Shown: piece after piece, positions 38,811 to 48,157 of the stretch
Layout of the letters: each line of letters starts with the position of its first letter
How positions within the stretch are numbered: position 1 is the stretch's first letter
Notes under the pieces: generated by a model
Told to the model about the DNA's origin: nothing
Seen by the model: the letters and a program-made list of their open reading frames with translations, nothing else
Databases searched by the model: none
NCBI GenBank assembly: GCA_902775735.1
Contig: CACYNH010000005.1
Coordinates: 1 to 64,000, forward strand
Source of the DNA: an uncultured Erysipelotrichaceae bacterium
Lineage (GTDB): Bacteria; Bacillota_I; Bacilli_A; Erysipelotrichales; Erysipelotrichaceae
DNA length: 64,000 nucleotides
Direction of reading: 5' to 3'
Program-made: the position numbers and the translations under genes

Positions 38811-39779
38811 TTACAGCAGGAACTGATAAAGTGTGAAGGCTGCGTAGATGCACAGAAGCAGGATACCCTGCTTTCTGTAGAGCTTTCCTGTTTTAAGAGC
38901 CGGCACACAGAGGATCGCCATGACTCCCAGCATGACCGGGATATCGACAAGCAGCGATGAGTTGATTCCCATCAGCGTCTTTTCCGCCGGCACCGCAAAC
39001 GGTGACAGTGTGATCGCCATACCGGAAACCAGAACGATATTGAACAGGTTGGCGCCGATGACATTGCCCAGCGACAGAGCGCCATGCCCCTTTATAAGTG
39101 AAGTGATGGCGGTGACAAGCTCAGGCAGCGAAGTGCCAAGAGCGACCATTGTCAGGCCAATGACAGAATCCGGAACGCCGAGTGCCGCCGCGATGATTGT
39201 GCCGTTATTGACAAGCAGGTTGGCGCCGCCCGCGATAGCCGCAGCGCCCGCCACAAGCAGAACAAGCTCCATGACAAGAGAGAGTTCCTTCTTTTCCTCT
39301 TCCTCTTCCCCTGCTTCCTCAGCCGGCTGTGTTTTCATCTGGCGCACCGACAGGAACATATAAACCGCGAACATGACAAGGAAGAGAATACCGACCCATC
39401 TGTCAAAGCGGCCGAGTGTATAGGCGATCAGCGAATAGATACCGGCAGCGGCGAAGAATGCGGAAGCCGGCAGAACCAGCGATTTCTTATTGACCTTGCC
39501 AGGCATGACCGCGATCGTCAGCGCCGCGATCAGGCTGGTGTTGCATATAATCGATCCGATGGCGTTTCCGTAGGAAATGCCGCTGTTGTGCTGCAGAGCC
39601 GCCTGGGCGGAAACCATAACCTCCGGCAGGGTTGTGCCGATTGAAACGACTGTCGCGCCGATCAGCAGTTCAGGCAGATGGAAACGGTGGGCGATGCCGG
39701 TGGCACCGTCGACAAACCAGTCGCCGCCCTTGATCAGAAGAGCGAAACCGAGCAGAAACAATAAAACAGCTTTTAACAT
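38811..39779 (-). CDS. Calcium/sodium antiporter (CaCA family, YrbG-type)
   Basis: Ten-segment cation/Ca2+ exchanger. The 322-aa protein has two inverted alpha repeats: ATVVSIGTTLPEVMVS (about 42-57) and MVALGTSLPELVTAI (about 205-220), each with the Glu that binds cation. An acidic cytosolic loop (EEAGEEEEEKKE) separates the halves. It is preceded by a yybP-ykoY riboswitch, which suggests that it exports Mn2+ or is used when Mn2+ is high. RBS GGAGGTAAAG. Confidence 0.93.
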   Translation of the reverse strand: MLKAVLLFLLGFALLIKGGDWFVDGATGIAHRFHLPELLIGATVVSIGTTLPEVMVSAQAALQHNSGISYGNAIGSIICNTSLIAALTIAVMPGKVNKKSLVLPASAFFAAAGIYSLIAYTLGRFDRWVGILFLVMFAVYMFLSVRQMKTQPAEEAGEEEEEKKELSLVMELVLLVAGAAAIAGGANLLVNNGTIIAAALGVPDSVIGLTMVALGTSLPELVTAITSLIKGHGALSLGNVIGANLFNIVLVSGMAITLSPFAVPAEKTLMGINSSLLVDIPVMLGVMAILCVPALKTGKLYRKQGILLLCIYAAFTLYQFLL

Positions 39780-39826
39780 AACTTCTTTACCTCCAGGCCT
39801 TCAGGCCGCATTTCTCTGTTTTCCAA

Positions 39827-39855
39827 AGAAAAAGTGCTGCTGTCCCAGCTGCACT
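39827..39855 (-). terminator. Riboswitch expression platform (terminator)
   Basis: Minus-strand stem AGTGCAGCTG / CAGCAGCACT (one mismatch), GGA loop and T5, between the aptamer and the exchanger RBS. Confidence 0.75.
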
Positions 39856-39895
39856 GTGCGGATATCAGACATACCACGCAGTCAAAAACAACTGT

Positions 39896-39980
39896 ATGGG
39901 TCTTGCGGTCTGAGGATGGCCGGGCATTTCACCGTGATGACGACCATTCCCCGCGGGTAAGCGTCCGCTACTCCCCCCGG
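39896..39980 (-). ncRNA. yybP-ykoY (Mn2+) riboswitch aptamer
   Basis: The minus strand shows the family landmarks in order: GGGGGGAGTAGC (39978-39967), GGTCGTCATCACGG in the middle, the CCCGGCC segment, and the closing CGCAAGACCC. This class senses Mn2+ and controls exchangers and Mn exporters. The downstream gene is such an exchanger, which supports the call. A -10 (TG-T-TAAAGT) lies about 20 nt upstream. Confidence 0.88.
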
Positions 39981-40021
39981 ACGTGTCTACTTTAACACTT
40001 TGAAAAGAATGTTTCAATCCG

Positions 40022-40052
40022 CAAAAAAGCAGCCGGCAAAAGCTGACTGCTT
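40022..40052 (-). terminator. Terminator of recA
   Basis: Minus-strand AAGCAGTC / GGCTGCTT hairpin with a T6 tail. Confidence 0.75.
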
Positions 40053-40059
40053 CAATGGG

Positions 40060-41115
40060 TTATTCCGCTGCTTCCGCGGTTTCCGGCTGTTCCTTCTGCG
40101 GGAAGAGCTTCGCCTTGACCTTTTCGGTGACTTCGGCGTCGAATTCAGGATGCGCCTTCATGTATTCCCTGACCGCGTTGAAGCCCTGGCCGATCTTGTC
40201 GCCGTTATAGGAGAACCAGGCGCCGGCCTTGTCGATGATGTCATTTTCAACCGCGAGGTTGATGACTTCGTCGAGGTGGCTGATGCCTTCGCCGTAGATG
40301 ATGTTGACGGTCGCTGTCTTGAACGGCGGGGCAACCTTGTTTTTGACGACCTTGATCTTTGTGGCGCTGCCGATGGCGTCCTGGCCGTTCTTGAGGGTCT
40401 CGCCCCTTCTGACGTCAAGACGGACGGATGCGTAGAACTTGAGGGCACGGCCGCCCGGGGTTGTTTCGGGGTTGCCGAACATGATGCCGACCTTTTCACG
40501 CAGCTGGTTGATGAAGATCGCCGTTGTGCTGGAGCGGTTCATGACGCCGGCCAGTTTTCTCATCGCCTTGGACATCAGTCTTGCCTGCAGGCCGACGGAA
40601 GCGTCGCCCATTTCGCCATCCAGTTCCGCCTGGGGAACCAGAGCCGCGACGGAGTCGATGACGACCAGGTCAATCGCGCCGCTCTTGATGAGCAGTTCGG
40701 TGATTTCCAGCGCCTGCTCACCGGAGTCGGGTTGGGAGAGAATCAGTTCATCGATATCGACGCCAAGGTTTTTCGCGTAAACCGGGTCGATGGCGTTTTC
40801 CGCGTCGATGAAAGCGCAGCGGCCGCCCTGCTTCTGGCATTCGGCGATCGCGTGCAGTGCCAGTGTTGTTTTACCGGAGGATTCCGGACCGTAGATCTCG
40901 ACGATTCTGCCTTTGGGATAGCCGCCGATGCCCAGCGCCTGATCAAGGGCGAGGGAGCCGGAAGGAATCGCGTCAACGGATACTTCCGCCCGGTCGCCGA
41001 GCTTCATGATGGAGCCCTTGCCGTATTCTTTTTCAATTGCCTTGAGCGCGTCAGCGAGAAGCTGATCTTTCTTTTCTTCACTTAATTCTTTTGCGGATTT
41101 TGTTTCTTTTGCCAT
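40060..41115 (-). CDS. recA: Recombinase RecA
   Basis: ATP-dependent strand exchange and SOS coprotease. 351 aa; Walker [10 protein letters not shown] (about residue 74), Walker [11 protein letters not shown], the L1/L2 DNA loops ([23 protein letters not shown]) and a Glu-rich C-terminus are all present. RBS AGGAGG. It lies after pgsA as in many Firmicutes. No clear LexA box was seen in the short upstream gap. Confidence 0.98.
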   Translation of the reverse strand: MAKETKSAKELSEEKKDQLLADALKAIEKEYGKGSIMKLGDRAEVSVDAIPSGSLALDQALGIGGYPKGRIVEIYGPESSGKTTLALHAIAECQKQGGRCAFIDAENAIDPVYAKNLGVDIDELILSQPDSGEQALEITELLIKSGAIDLVVIDSVAALVPQAELDGEMGDASVGLQARLMSKAMRKLAGVMNRSSTTAIFINQLREKVGIMFGNPETTPGGRALKFYASVRLDVRRGETLKNGQDAIGSATKIKVVKNKVAPPFKTATVNIIYGEGISHLDEVINLAVENDIIDKAGAWFSYNGDKIGQGFNAVREYMKAHPEFDAEVTEKVKAKLFPQKEQPETAEAAE

Positions 41116-41171
41116 ATAGCCTCCTGCTGATTCTTATATACACGGTGAACCGCGGATTCCCCGCGATTTTT

Positions 41172-41765
41172 TTATTTGGATTCGAGAATATCCTCTTTCA
41201 TCTGGTTGAAATACTGGACGCCGGACGCAAAGCTCACGAAGGCGGCGAACCACAGCATGAATGTGCTGACGGGGATGCCGAGCAGCTCAAACGGCAGATT
41301 GTTGAGCAGCACCAGAGCGACCGTGATCATCTGCAGGACAGTCTTGAGCTTGCCCATCATGCCGGCAGCCACAACCTTGCCGTTGGTGGCGGCCATCATG
41401 CGGCAGCCGTCGACGACTGTGTCGCGGGCGATCATGATAATGACCGGAACAACCGGGATCAGACCCTTGGCGACAAACAGCAGGAACATCGTTGTTGTTA
41501 ACAGTTTGTCGGCGATCGGGTCGGCGAATTTGCCGAAGGTTGTGATCATGTTGCGGGAGCGGGCAATGTGGCCGTCAAGCGCGTCGGTCACCGCCGCCAC
41601 AACATAAACAGCCAGGGCGATCAGGTTGATGACAGGCAGCGAGACGCTGCGGATCTGCAGAACAGCCGGTTCAATGCCGAACGAAGCGTACGGGAAGAGG
41701 TAAATCAGGATAATGACCGGAATCAGTACGATTCTGAAGACGGTAAGTCTGTTGGGAAGATTCAT
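41172..41765 (-). CDS. pgsA: CDP-diacylglycerol-glycerol-3-phosphate phosphatidyltransferase
   Basis: Membrane enzyme making phosphatidylglycerophosphate. The 197-aa protein has the CDP-alcohol phosphotransferase motif as DALDGHIARSRNMITTFGKFADPIADK, here cited by its parts DALDGHIARS (about 66-75) and FGKFADPIADK. The start at 41765 (MNLPNRLTVFRI) has GGAGGAAAG next to it. The upstream extended -10 (TGC-TATACT, 41808-41800) fits this start. Confidence 0.95.
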   Translation of the reverse strand: MNLPNRLTVFRIVLIPVIILIYLFPYASFGIEPAVLQIRSVSLPVINLIALAVYVVAAVTDALDGHIARSRNMITTFGKFADPIADKLLTTTMFLLFVAKGLIPVVPVIIMIARDTVVDGCRMMAATNGKVVAAGMMGKLKTVLQMITVALVLLNNLPFELLGIPVSTFMLWFAAFVSFASGVQYFNQMKEDILESK

Positions 41766-41942
41766 CTTTCTTCCTCCTTTATATTTATCTAACTTACTAA
41801 GTATAGCATAACCGCAGGTTTTTTTGACTCCTTTGGCAGGAGCGCCGGTCCACGATCGGTTATGCAACGGTGATATATTAGCACAGCAATGACTGTTGCG
41901 CAAACGATTTGATCAGGCAATTTCATGCGGGCTGACTGCATA

Positions 41943-42335
41943 AAAAAAACGGAGGAGAATATCGGTTCCCCTCCTGTATGAGCACAATCATAAGCCATGT
42001 TCTGTTCGCCTTGCGGCGCGGCAGCCATTTATCTCTGCGTAAGCAGCCGGATCGTGGTTTCATTTCACCTTCTCCGGTTCCCCTACCAAATTTGGGTTTC
42101 TCGCCTGAGGGGTTTATCGCGTTCCACTCTGTGCGTTTCCGCACAGACTTCGTCACTGTGACACCTTAAGGACCTTACCCATGGGCAAAACGCCTTTAGG
42201 GATCAGGTTCCGCCGTCATCCTTGCGGATGCCTGGCCTTATTGATTGGACCAGCACAGACACTACTGTCATCGCAGACAGTGCGAGCATGGACTTTCCTC
42301 TGGAATACCAGCGGCTGCCTCATGTGCGCATATAC
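41943..42335 (-). ncRNA. rnpB: RNase P RNA, type B
   Basis: Catalytic RNA for tRNA 5' processing. The minus strand matches conserved RNase P blocks: AGAGGAAAGTCCATGCTCGC near the 5' end, CAGTGACGAAGTC, GAGTGGAACGCG, TAAACCCCTC, CGAGAAACCCAAATTTGGT, GGGGAACC and the 3' GAACATGGCTTA. Their arrangement matches the Bacillus (type B) form. The RNA ends in a terminator hairpin GGAGGGGAA / TTCTCCTCC with T8. End points are estimated to within about 10 nt. Confidence 0.96.
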
Positions 42336-42339
42336 ATTT

Positions 42340-42681
42340 TTATTTGCGGTTCTTTGAGTCGAAAACCTGCTTTTCAAGCCGGCTCAGACGCTTGAGGATG
42401 TCAACCTGGGAAGCAGCCTGGGAAATCGGGTCCGCTTCCGACTGGGCCTGGGCCTTCGCCCTGCCTTCAAGTTCGATCACCTTCGCCCGCAGAGACGCAT
42501 TGGTTCTTTCAAGATCCTCTACCTTTTCCTTATAATCGGCGATCATCCGGTCGTATGTCTGATAGTCCTTGATGACAGTATCGAGCATTGCGTCCACCTG
42601 ATCGGGATTATAGCCCTGAAAATCGATTGAAAACTCCTGATTAACGATCTTCTGCGGATCAAGAATAAGCTTTTGGGCCAT
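42340..42681 (-). CDS. gpsB: GpsB/DivIVA-like cell division protein
   Basis: Coiled-coil protein coordinating septal and side-wall growth. 113 aa. The N-terminal DivIVA-like lipid/partner domain (ILDPQKIVNQEFSIDFQGYNPDQVDAMLD) is cited by FQGYNPDQVDAMLD (about 23-36), followed by a coiled coil to about residue 75 and a short C-terminal helix with a basic end. It is the neighbour of rnpB and recU, a standard Firmicute gene order. RBS AGGAGG, 10-nt spacing. Confidence 0.92.
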   Translation of the reverse strand: MAQKLILDPQKIVNQEFSIDFQGYNPDQVDAMLDTVIKDYQTYDRMIADYKEKVEDLERTNASLRAKVIELEGRAKAQAQSEADPISQAASQVDILKRLSRLEKQVFDSKNRK

Positions 42682-42786
42682 GTTCAACGCACCTCCTGCG
42701 GATCATTATCTCATCCCGTTTTTTGAAAATCAATAAATCTTCCTTATTTATGTGAACAAATGTATAATATCAACGGTGAATCAGCC

Positions 42787-43383
42787 ATGGTAAATTATCC
42801 TAACGGAAAGAAGAGCACATGGACAGTCCGCACGGCTTCCGCCGGCGGCCGCGGCATGGCTCTGGAAAAAGATATCAACACGACAAATGACAGCTATCTC
42901 AGCGACGATCTGGCGGTCATCCACAAGAAACCGACGCCGGTCACAATCGTCAAGGTTGACTATCCCCAGCGCTCCGCCGCGAAAATCACCGAAGCGTACT
43001 TCAAGATTCCTTCGACTACCGACTACAACGGTATTTATAAAGGAAAGTACATCGACTTTGAAGCCAAGGAATGCGCCTCACGCACCTCCTTCCCGCTCAA
43101 ATCGATCCATATGCACCAGATCAGACATCTGGAATCCGTACTGCGTCATGGCGGAATCGCGTTTGTCATTGTCCGCTGGGTGGAATATGATGAAACCTGG
43201 TTTGTGGAGGCGGACAGAATGATCGCGTTCGTGGACAGAGCCGAAAGGCGTTCCATTCCCCATGAATGGTTTGTGCAGAACGGTGCGCTGATTCCCTCAT
43301 CCTACATCAGACCTGTCGATTATCTTAAGATTGTGGACAGGCTCTATTTCAGTAAAGGAGGTACCACCCCTGATGGCAGGTAA
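42787..43383 (+). CDS. recU: Holliday junction resolvase RecU
   Basis: Cuts recombination junctions in low-GC Gram-positives. The 198-aa protein has the nuclease core YKGKYIDFEAKEC (Asp/Glu/Lys), PLKSIHMHQIRHL and a C-terminal segment PVDYLKIVDRLYF. The start at 42787 follows a -10 TATAAT (42763-42768); the earlier ATG at 42760 lies in that promoter. RBS is weak (GGTGA). It overlaps ponA by 11 nt, as expected for the recU-ponA operon. Confidence 0.94.
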   Translation: MVNYPNGKKSTWTVRTASAGGRGMALEKDINTTNDSYLSDDLAVIHKKPTPVTIVKVDYPQRSAAKITEAYFKIPSTTDYNGIYKGKYIDFEAKECASRTSFPLKSIHMHQIRHLESVLRHGGIAFVIVRWVEYDETWFVEADRMIAFVDRAERRSIPHEWFVQNGALIPSSYIRPVDYLKIVDRLYFSKGGTTPDGR

Positions 43384-46114
43384 AACAAAAAAGAACACCG
43401 GACTCAGACGGAGATTCCACGGATTCCGGTTTATTACCCTGTTCATGGCGATTCTGGTCGGCTTTGAACTGGTAGGCGGCGCGGTCGCACTGTATGGTCT
43501 CAACACATGGCTGAAGGGCAAACCTGAAATTGATGTCAAGGACTTCTTCACCCAGGAGTCCACGCTGATTTACGACAAGAACGGCCGGGAAATCGCCGAC
43601 GTCGGCACCCAGCTGCGTGAAAACATCACCTATGACCAGGTTCCTGACGCATTAATCGACGCGTTCCTTTCGATCGAGGACAGCCGCTACTTCACCCACA
43701 ACGGCTTCGACATTCCCCGTTTCGGCAAGGCGGTCATTGAAACCCTGGCCAACGGCAACATGCAGGGCGGCTCCACCTTCACGATGCAGCTGGTCAAGCT
43801 GACCTACTTTGTCAACGACGAGGACGGCACCAGCCGGACAAAGGATATCGAATATAAAATCCAGCAGATCGCCCTGGCGATGGATCTGGAAAAAAGATCA
43901 ACCAAAAAAGAAATCTTTGAGATGTATCTCAACAAGATGAACTACGGCGGCATCGGCAACATCCGCGGGATCCAGAAAGCCTCCCAGCAGTACTTCGACA
44001 AGAATGTCTGGGAGATGAACACCGCCGAGTGTGCCCTCTTGGCCGGCATTGTCAATTCACCTTATTACTACGACCCGCACAACTATCTTGAAAATGCCAC
44101 CGAAAGAAGAAACGACGTGCTCAAAATGATGACCTACCACGGCTACCTCAGTCCGGAAGCGCGCGATCTGGCGATGGAGATCAAGGTTGAGGACAGCCTT
44201 GTGGATCCCTATGAACAGATGTATGACGGGGAAGCCTATCAGTATCAGGCTTACATTGATGAAGCGATCAAGGAAGCGGAAAGAGTGACCGGCAACGATC
44301 CTCTGACGGTTTCCATGGAAATCTACACAGCGATGGATCCCGAGGTCCAGGACGCGATGGAAGGCATCCTGGCCGGCGAATGGGATGGAATTGTATGGCC
44401 CAACGATAAGATTGAATACGCCATCATTTCCGAAAACAACCAGACCGGCGAAATCGTCGGCATCGGCGGCGGCCGCAACTATTCAAGAGGCGGCACGATG
44501 CTGCTGAACCACGCGACTGATCAGTACAACCAGCCCGGTTCAACGGTCAAGCCTTTCCTGGATTACCTGCTGGCCTTTGAATTCTGCGGCTGGGCAACCG
44601 ACCACACGATCACCGACCAGCCTGTCGCTTATGGCGATCATGTCTTCCAGAACGCCTACTCCAACGGCTTCTCTGGAGAAATGTTATTGACTGAAGCGCT
44701 GGGCCGCTCGCTCAACACACCGGCGATCCAGACCCTTCAGGCAGTCATCGATGAAGTCGGCGTCGACCGTGTCTGCGATTATCTTGAATCGCTGAACTTC
44801 TCGACATTCGACCGAAATGAGTTCAACATCCAGTACGCGATCGGCGGTGCCACATTCCGCTGCAGCGCCAAGGAACTCATGGCAGCCCACGCCATCAACA
44901 TGAACGGCGGCTATTATATCGAACCGCACACAATAAAGAAGATCGTCTACAGAAGCGGTCTGCAGAACCCGGTTGAGTTCAACTACACCGGCACCCAGGT
45001 TGTCTCCAGCCAGGCGGCCTTCATGATGAGCACCCTGCTGGAAAAGAACGTTTCCATCAACTACCAGAACTTCATGCAGCTGCTGGCAAGGGATTATCCG
45101 GTCTATGCGAAAACAGGAACCACCGACTGGGGCGATTCCGGTCTGCAGTACGGCATTCCCCAGGGCGCCGCGAAAGACAACTGGATGGTCGCTGAGACCA
45201 ATCACTTCACCACTGTTGTCTGGTATGGCTATGACAGACTCTATGAGGATACCAAGTGCTGGTTTGACTACGAGGACATCCTCTACAACATGAACGGCTA
45301 TATCCAGAATTACCTGCTTGACATCATCAACCGCGATGTCGACTGCTCAGGCGGTGTGCCAAGACCTGACGGCGTCAGTGAAATCACCCACATCAAGAGC
45401 CTGTATCCTTACACAGCGGTCATTCCGGGCATGAGCTCTGAATACTACTCAACCGGCTATATCAAGAGCGAATACAACACACTGGTGCAGCCTGAAGGCT
45501 ACAGCGCCCTGTATTCCCTCTCCAACTTCTCCGCTTCCATCGATGATGACTACAACCTCTCCTACAGCTGGGCAGCCTATCCGGATCCCAGCAAGCTTGA
45601 AGCAGCAGGCAGCTACAAGGATATCTCCCTGCGCAATGCCGACGGTTCCATCTGGGTCTACGCGACCGGCAGACGCCTGTTCGATTATTCCTGGGTCTAT
45701 GGCCATGTGGAATACAGAGGCTATGTGTCCCAGCACGGCAGCGTGGTCAAGGAGTTCTCCTCATCGAGTTCCTCCGGAGCGGTCAATCTTGAATCTGTCC
45801 TTGATTCAGGCACGGCCACAACCGTATGCGGCTATTACGCCTACTCTTCCGGCAGCTCGCAGTCCAATGAACTGTGCGACACATTCACGACGCCGAGCAA
45901 ACGCATCTACGCCCCGGAATACGGCACGGATTATGATGATATCGTCGCCTGGAGCGACAGATATGACTTCTTCATCAGGGTCAGCTACCAGTATCCTGAT
46001 GACGATCATCCTGACGGAACAATGGATCTGAGATACAACGGCCACACATGCTGGGGACAGGATGTCACCGGTGCTTCCAAGCCGTTCCAGCTCAACATCT
46101 ATACTTACGACTGA
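43373..46114 (+). CDS. ponA: Class A penicillin-binding protein 1A
   Basis: Bifunctional peptidoglycan synthase. The 913-aa protein has a membrane anchor (about 18-45), a GT51 domain (AFLSIEDSRYFTHNGFD, GGSTFTMQL, KKEIFEMYLNKMNYG) and a transpeptidase domain with SxxK in PGSTVKPFL, SLN in GRSLNTPA and KTGTT (about residue 580). The last 200 residues or so form a beta-rich Ser/Tyr/Gly-rich extension not found in minimal PBP1a. RBS AAAGGAGG with a long spacing (10 nt). Confidence 0.96.
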   Translation: MAGKTKKNTGLRRRFHGFRFITLFMAILVGFELVGGAVALYGLNTWLKGKPEIDVKDFFTQESTLIYDKNGREIADVGTQLRENITYDQVPDALIDAFLSIEDSRYFTHNGFDIPRFGKAVIETLANGNMQGGSTFTMQLVKLTYFVNDEDGTSRTKDIEYKIQQIALAMDLEKRSTKKEIFEMYLNKMNYGGIGNIRGIQKASQQYFDKNVWEMNTAECALLAGIVNSPYYYDPHNYLENATERRNDVLKMMTYHGYLSPEARDLAMEIKVEDSLVDPYEQMYDGEAYQYQAYIDEAIKEAERVTGNDPLTVSMEIYTAMDPEVQDAMEGILAGEWDGIVWPNDKIEYAIISENNQTGEIVGIGGGRNYSRGGTMLLNHATDQYNQPGSTVKPFLDYLLAFEFCGWATDHTITDQPVAYGDHVFQNAYSNGFSGEMLLTEALGRSLNTPAIQTLQAVIDEVGVDRVCDYLESLNFSTFDRNEFNIQYAIGGATFRCSAKELMAAHAINMNGGYYIEPHTIKKIVYRSGLQNPVEFNYTGTQVVSSQAAFMMSTLLEKNVSINYQNFMQLLARDYPVYAKTGTTDWGDSGLQYGIPQGAAKDNWMVAETNHFTTVVWYGYDRLYEDTKCWFDYEDILYNMNGYIQNYLLDIINRDVDCSGGVPRPDGVSEITHIKSLYPYTAVIPGMSSEYYSTGYIKSEYNTLVQPEGYSALYSLSNFSASIDDDYNLSYSWAAYPDPSKLEAAGSYKDISLRNADGSIWVYATGRRLFDYSWVYGHVEYRGYVSQHGSVVKEFSSSSSSGAVNLESVLDSGTATTVCGYYAYSSGSSQSNELCDTFTTPSKRIYAPEYGTDYDDIVAWSDRYDFFIRVSYQYPDDDHPDGTMDLRYNGHTCWGQDVTGASKPFQLNIYTYD

Positions 46115-46121
46115 TCAACGA

Positions 46122-46157
46122 AATAAGAGAACGCGGCGCGTTCTCTTATTTTTTTAT
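46122..46157 (+). terminator. Terminator of recU-ponA
   Basis: AAATAAGAGAACGC / GCGTTCTCTTATTT hairpin followed by T5. Confidence 0.9.
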
Positions 46158-46175
46158 ATTGATGGATTTTTTAAA

Positions 46176-46817
46176 TCAGTATTCTTTCTTTACAATGATG
46201 CGCTCGCTGATCTTTTCCGAAAGGACAAACAGGATCACAAACACCATTAAGATCACCGGCACCGCCGTATCGGCGCTGATCGCGTTGATGCCGGAAAGAT
46301 CGATATGCAGAAACTGCATGAGCGATGACGAGCCGAAGACAGCGACCAGAACAGCGGCGTAGATGATATACTGGGCCATTCTGGACTTTTCACTGCCGTA
46401 TTTTAGCCTTAACGGCAGGGATACCGCGCTCATCAATAACGCCACCCCCATCATGACCAGGGAGCCTTCGATCATCGGAACAAACTCAATCGGTTCATGG
46501 CGGATCAGGCTGATCACAGTAACAACCAGCAACCCGGCGATGACTGTGCAGATCACTGTCAGGGCTGTGAGAAGATACTTTTCCCTGACGTAGGTCCTGC
46601 GGTTTACCGGCAGTGAAAACAGGAATGAGAAGCCATGGTCGAATTCATCATAGCCGATCGTGCCGAGAACCGCGAAGGCCGAGACGACCGACAGATAGCC
46701 GATGACAAATTCCCCGTCGAATGTGAAGGCCATGAAGACGCCGCACATGAGGATGATCAGAAGCGACTTTGCCTGCTGGGCAAGGATCATCAGGTCTTTG
46801 TATAACAGCCCTTTCAT
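46176..46817 (-). CDS. ABC transporter permease (ABC-2 type)
   Basis: Membrane half of an ABC exporter. The 213-aa protein has six predicted membrane segments and the typical loop SLPVNRRTYVREKYLLT after the second. It overlaps the ATPase gene by 4 nt. Part of the gntR-ATPase-permease operon; substrate unknown, with antibiotic or envelope-stress function common for YtrA-controlled systems. Confidence 0.87.
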   Translation of the reverse strand: MKGLLYKDLMILAQQAKSLLIILMCGVFMAFTFDGEFVIGYLSVVSAFAVLGTIGYDEFDHGFSFLFSLPVNRRTYVREKYLLTALTVICTVIAGLLVVTVISLIRHEPIEFVPMIEGSLVMMGVALLMSAVSLPLRLKYGSEKSRMAQYIIYAAVLVAVFGSSSLMQFLHIDLSGINAISADTAVPVILMVFVILFVLSEKISERIIVKKEY

Positions 46818-47665
46818 ACATTTTCTCCTTTTACCATAAGCAGGATCAGATCGTCGATCCCGCTTTTTTCAATGACAAGATCAGGATAGTTTTCCATATA
46901 GTAGGCTCTCTGGCCGGTCAATACACTCCATCCCCACGCCTCTTTTCTCGCTTTTAAAAGATATGAGCGGTCAAGCGCGCGGAACTGGGCGGGATCGGCT
47001 TTGATCACGGCGTAATCATTGAGAAGCGTGTCTGTTTCCTCATGGAGGATGATCTTTCCTTCATGGATCATATAGAAATCATCGCAGAGACTTTCCAGGT
47101 CGGTGGAGATATGGGAGCTGATCAGGATGCATGTATCGGGATTTTCAACCATATAGGCTCTGATCATTTCCAGCACTTCATCCCTGGCGATGACATCAAG
47201 GCCGGCGGTCGGCTCATCGAGGATTAAGACATCCGCTTTATGTGTTAAAGCGGTCAGAACCTTCAGCTTCGCCTTCATGCCGGTGGACAGGTCATTGATT
47301 GTCTTATTGTCGGAAAGTCCCGCTTTGCGGCATCCTTCGGCAAACTTGTCCGCCTCAAAGGAAGGATAGAAACAGGGAAGAATCTTACGGACCTGGCCGA
47401 TCGTCAGCCAGCCGGAGAATGTGCTGTCGGCCATGACTGTGCCGATGCGCTGTCTGTCTTTCTCCGTCAGTTCAGTGATGTCTTTTCCGAATACCCTGAT
47501 TTTTCCCGCATCCGGATATACAAGGGAAAGGATGGATTTGAACAGCGTGCTTTTGCCGGCGCCGTTCTGGCCGATGAGACCGGTGATCTTCCCCTTTTCA
47601 GCTGTTAAGCTGACGTTAAGGGAAAATCCGGTATATTCCTTTTTCACATCTTTTACTTCAATCAT
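46814..47665 (-). CDS. ABC transporter ATP-binding protein
   Basis: 283-aa ATPase with Walker A GQNGAGKST (about residues 34-42), signature LSTGMKAKL, Walker B LILDEPTAGLD and the switch His in ISSHIS. A C-terminal domain of about 75 residues follows. Overlaps both neighbours by 4 nt. Confidence 0.94.
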   Translation of the reverse strand: MIEVKDVKKEYTGFSLNVSLTAEKGKITGLIGQNGAGKSTLFKSILSLVYPDAGKIRVFGKDITELTEKDRQRIGTVMADSTFSGWLTIGQVRKILPCFYPSFEADKFAEGCRKAGLSDNKTINDLSTGMKAKLKVLTALTHKADVLILDEPTAGLDVIARDEVLEMIRAYMVENPDTCILISSHISTDLESLCDDFYMIHEGKIILHEETDTLLNDYAVIKADPAQFRALDRSYLLKARKEAWGWSVLTGQRAYYMENYPDLVIEKSGIDDLILLMVKGENV

Positions 47666-48039
47666 AATGACTCCTCAAAAATCATCGCGGCAAGTTCAAG
47701 GAACTGCTCTTTGTCAATTCCGTAGTTCTTTGCCCGCTCAATGATCTTTATGAGATTTTTTTCAATCTCCATCTGCTGCTGTTCCTGAAGCAGCGCAGTG
47801 TTCTCCGCCGTCACATACGTTCCCTTGCCATGGACAGTCGCGCATAAGCCTTCCGCTTCCAGACAGTCATAGGCCTTTTTGACTGTCAGGGCGCTGATCT
47901 TCAGCTGGGCCGCGAGGGCTCTGACGCTTGGCAGCGCCGTGCCGCTTGCCAGTTCGCCGGTCGCGATCATGCTGCGGATACGGCCGCAGATCTGTTCATA
48001 GATGGGAACCATGGACGATGTGCTGATAATAATATTCAT
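47662..48039 (-). CDS. GntR-family regulator, YtrA subfamily
   Basis: 125-aa repressor with an N-terminal winged helix (YEQICGRIRSMIATGELASG...SVRALAAQLKISALTVKKAY) seen as SVRALAAQLKISALTVKKAY at about 40-59, and a short C-terminal dimerisation helix pair rather than a ligand domain, the mark of YtrA. First gene of its ABC operon; a 33-bp inverted repeat in the promoter is the likely autoregulatory site. Confidence 0.92.
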   Translation of the reverse strand: MNIIISTSSMVPIYEQICGRIRSMIATGELASGTALPSVRALAAQLKISALTVKKAYDCLEAEGLCATVHGKGTYVTAENTALLQEQQQMEIEKNLIKIIERAKNYGIDKEQFLELAAMIFEESL

Positions 48040-48075
48040 TGAAGATATCTCCCGGGATTTCGCCCATAAACAGTG

Positions 48076-48108
48076 TATAACAGTGCAAACAGTCTGTAAA
48101 CTGTTATA
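48076..48108. promoter_or_regulatory. Operator and promoter of the gntR-ABC operon
   Basis: Perfect 9-bp arms TATAACAGT and ACTGTTATA with a 15-bp spacer. The minus-strand extended -10 (TGT-TATACA) lies in one arm and a TTTACA element lies in the spacer, so a bound repressor would block initiation. Confidence 0.75.
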
Positions 48109-48129
48109 TGGTGTTTATTCTGTGAAAAT

Positions 48130-48157
48130 AAAAAAAAGCGCATGTTTCCACGCGCTC
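48130..48157 (-). terminator. Terminator of lysC
   Basis: Minus-strand GCGCGTG / CATGCGC hairpin with a GAAA loop and a T8 tail, overlapping the stop codon. Confidence 0.85.

Noticed and set aside
41150-41173. Hairpin CCGCGG/CCCGCG between pgsA and recA with a T7 run
   Set aside because: The T-run follows the hairpin only on the plus strand, where no gene ends; for the minus-strand genes it lacks a U-tract, so it is not called a terminator.
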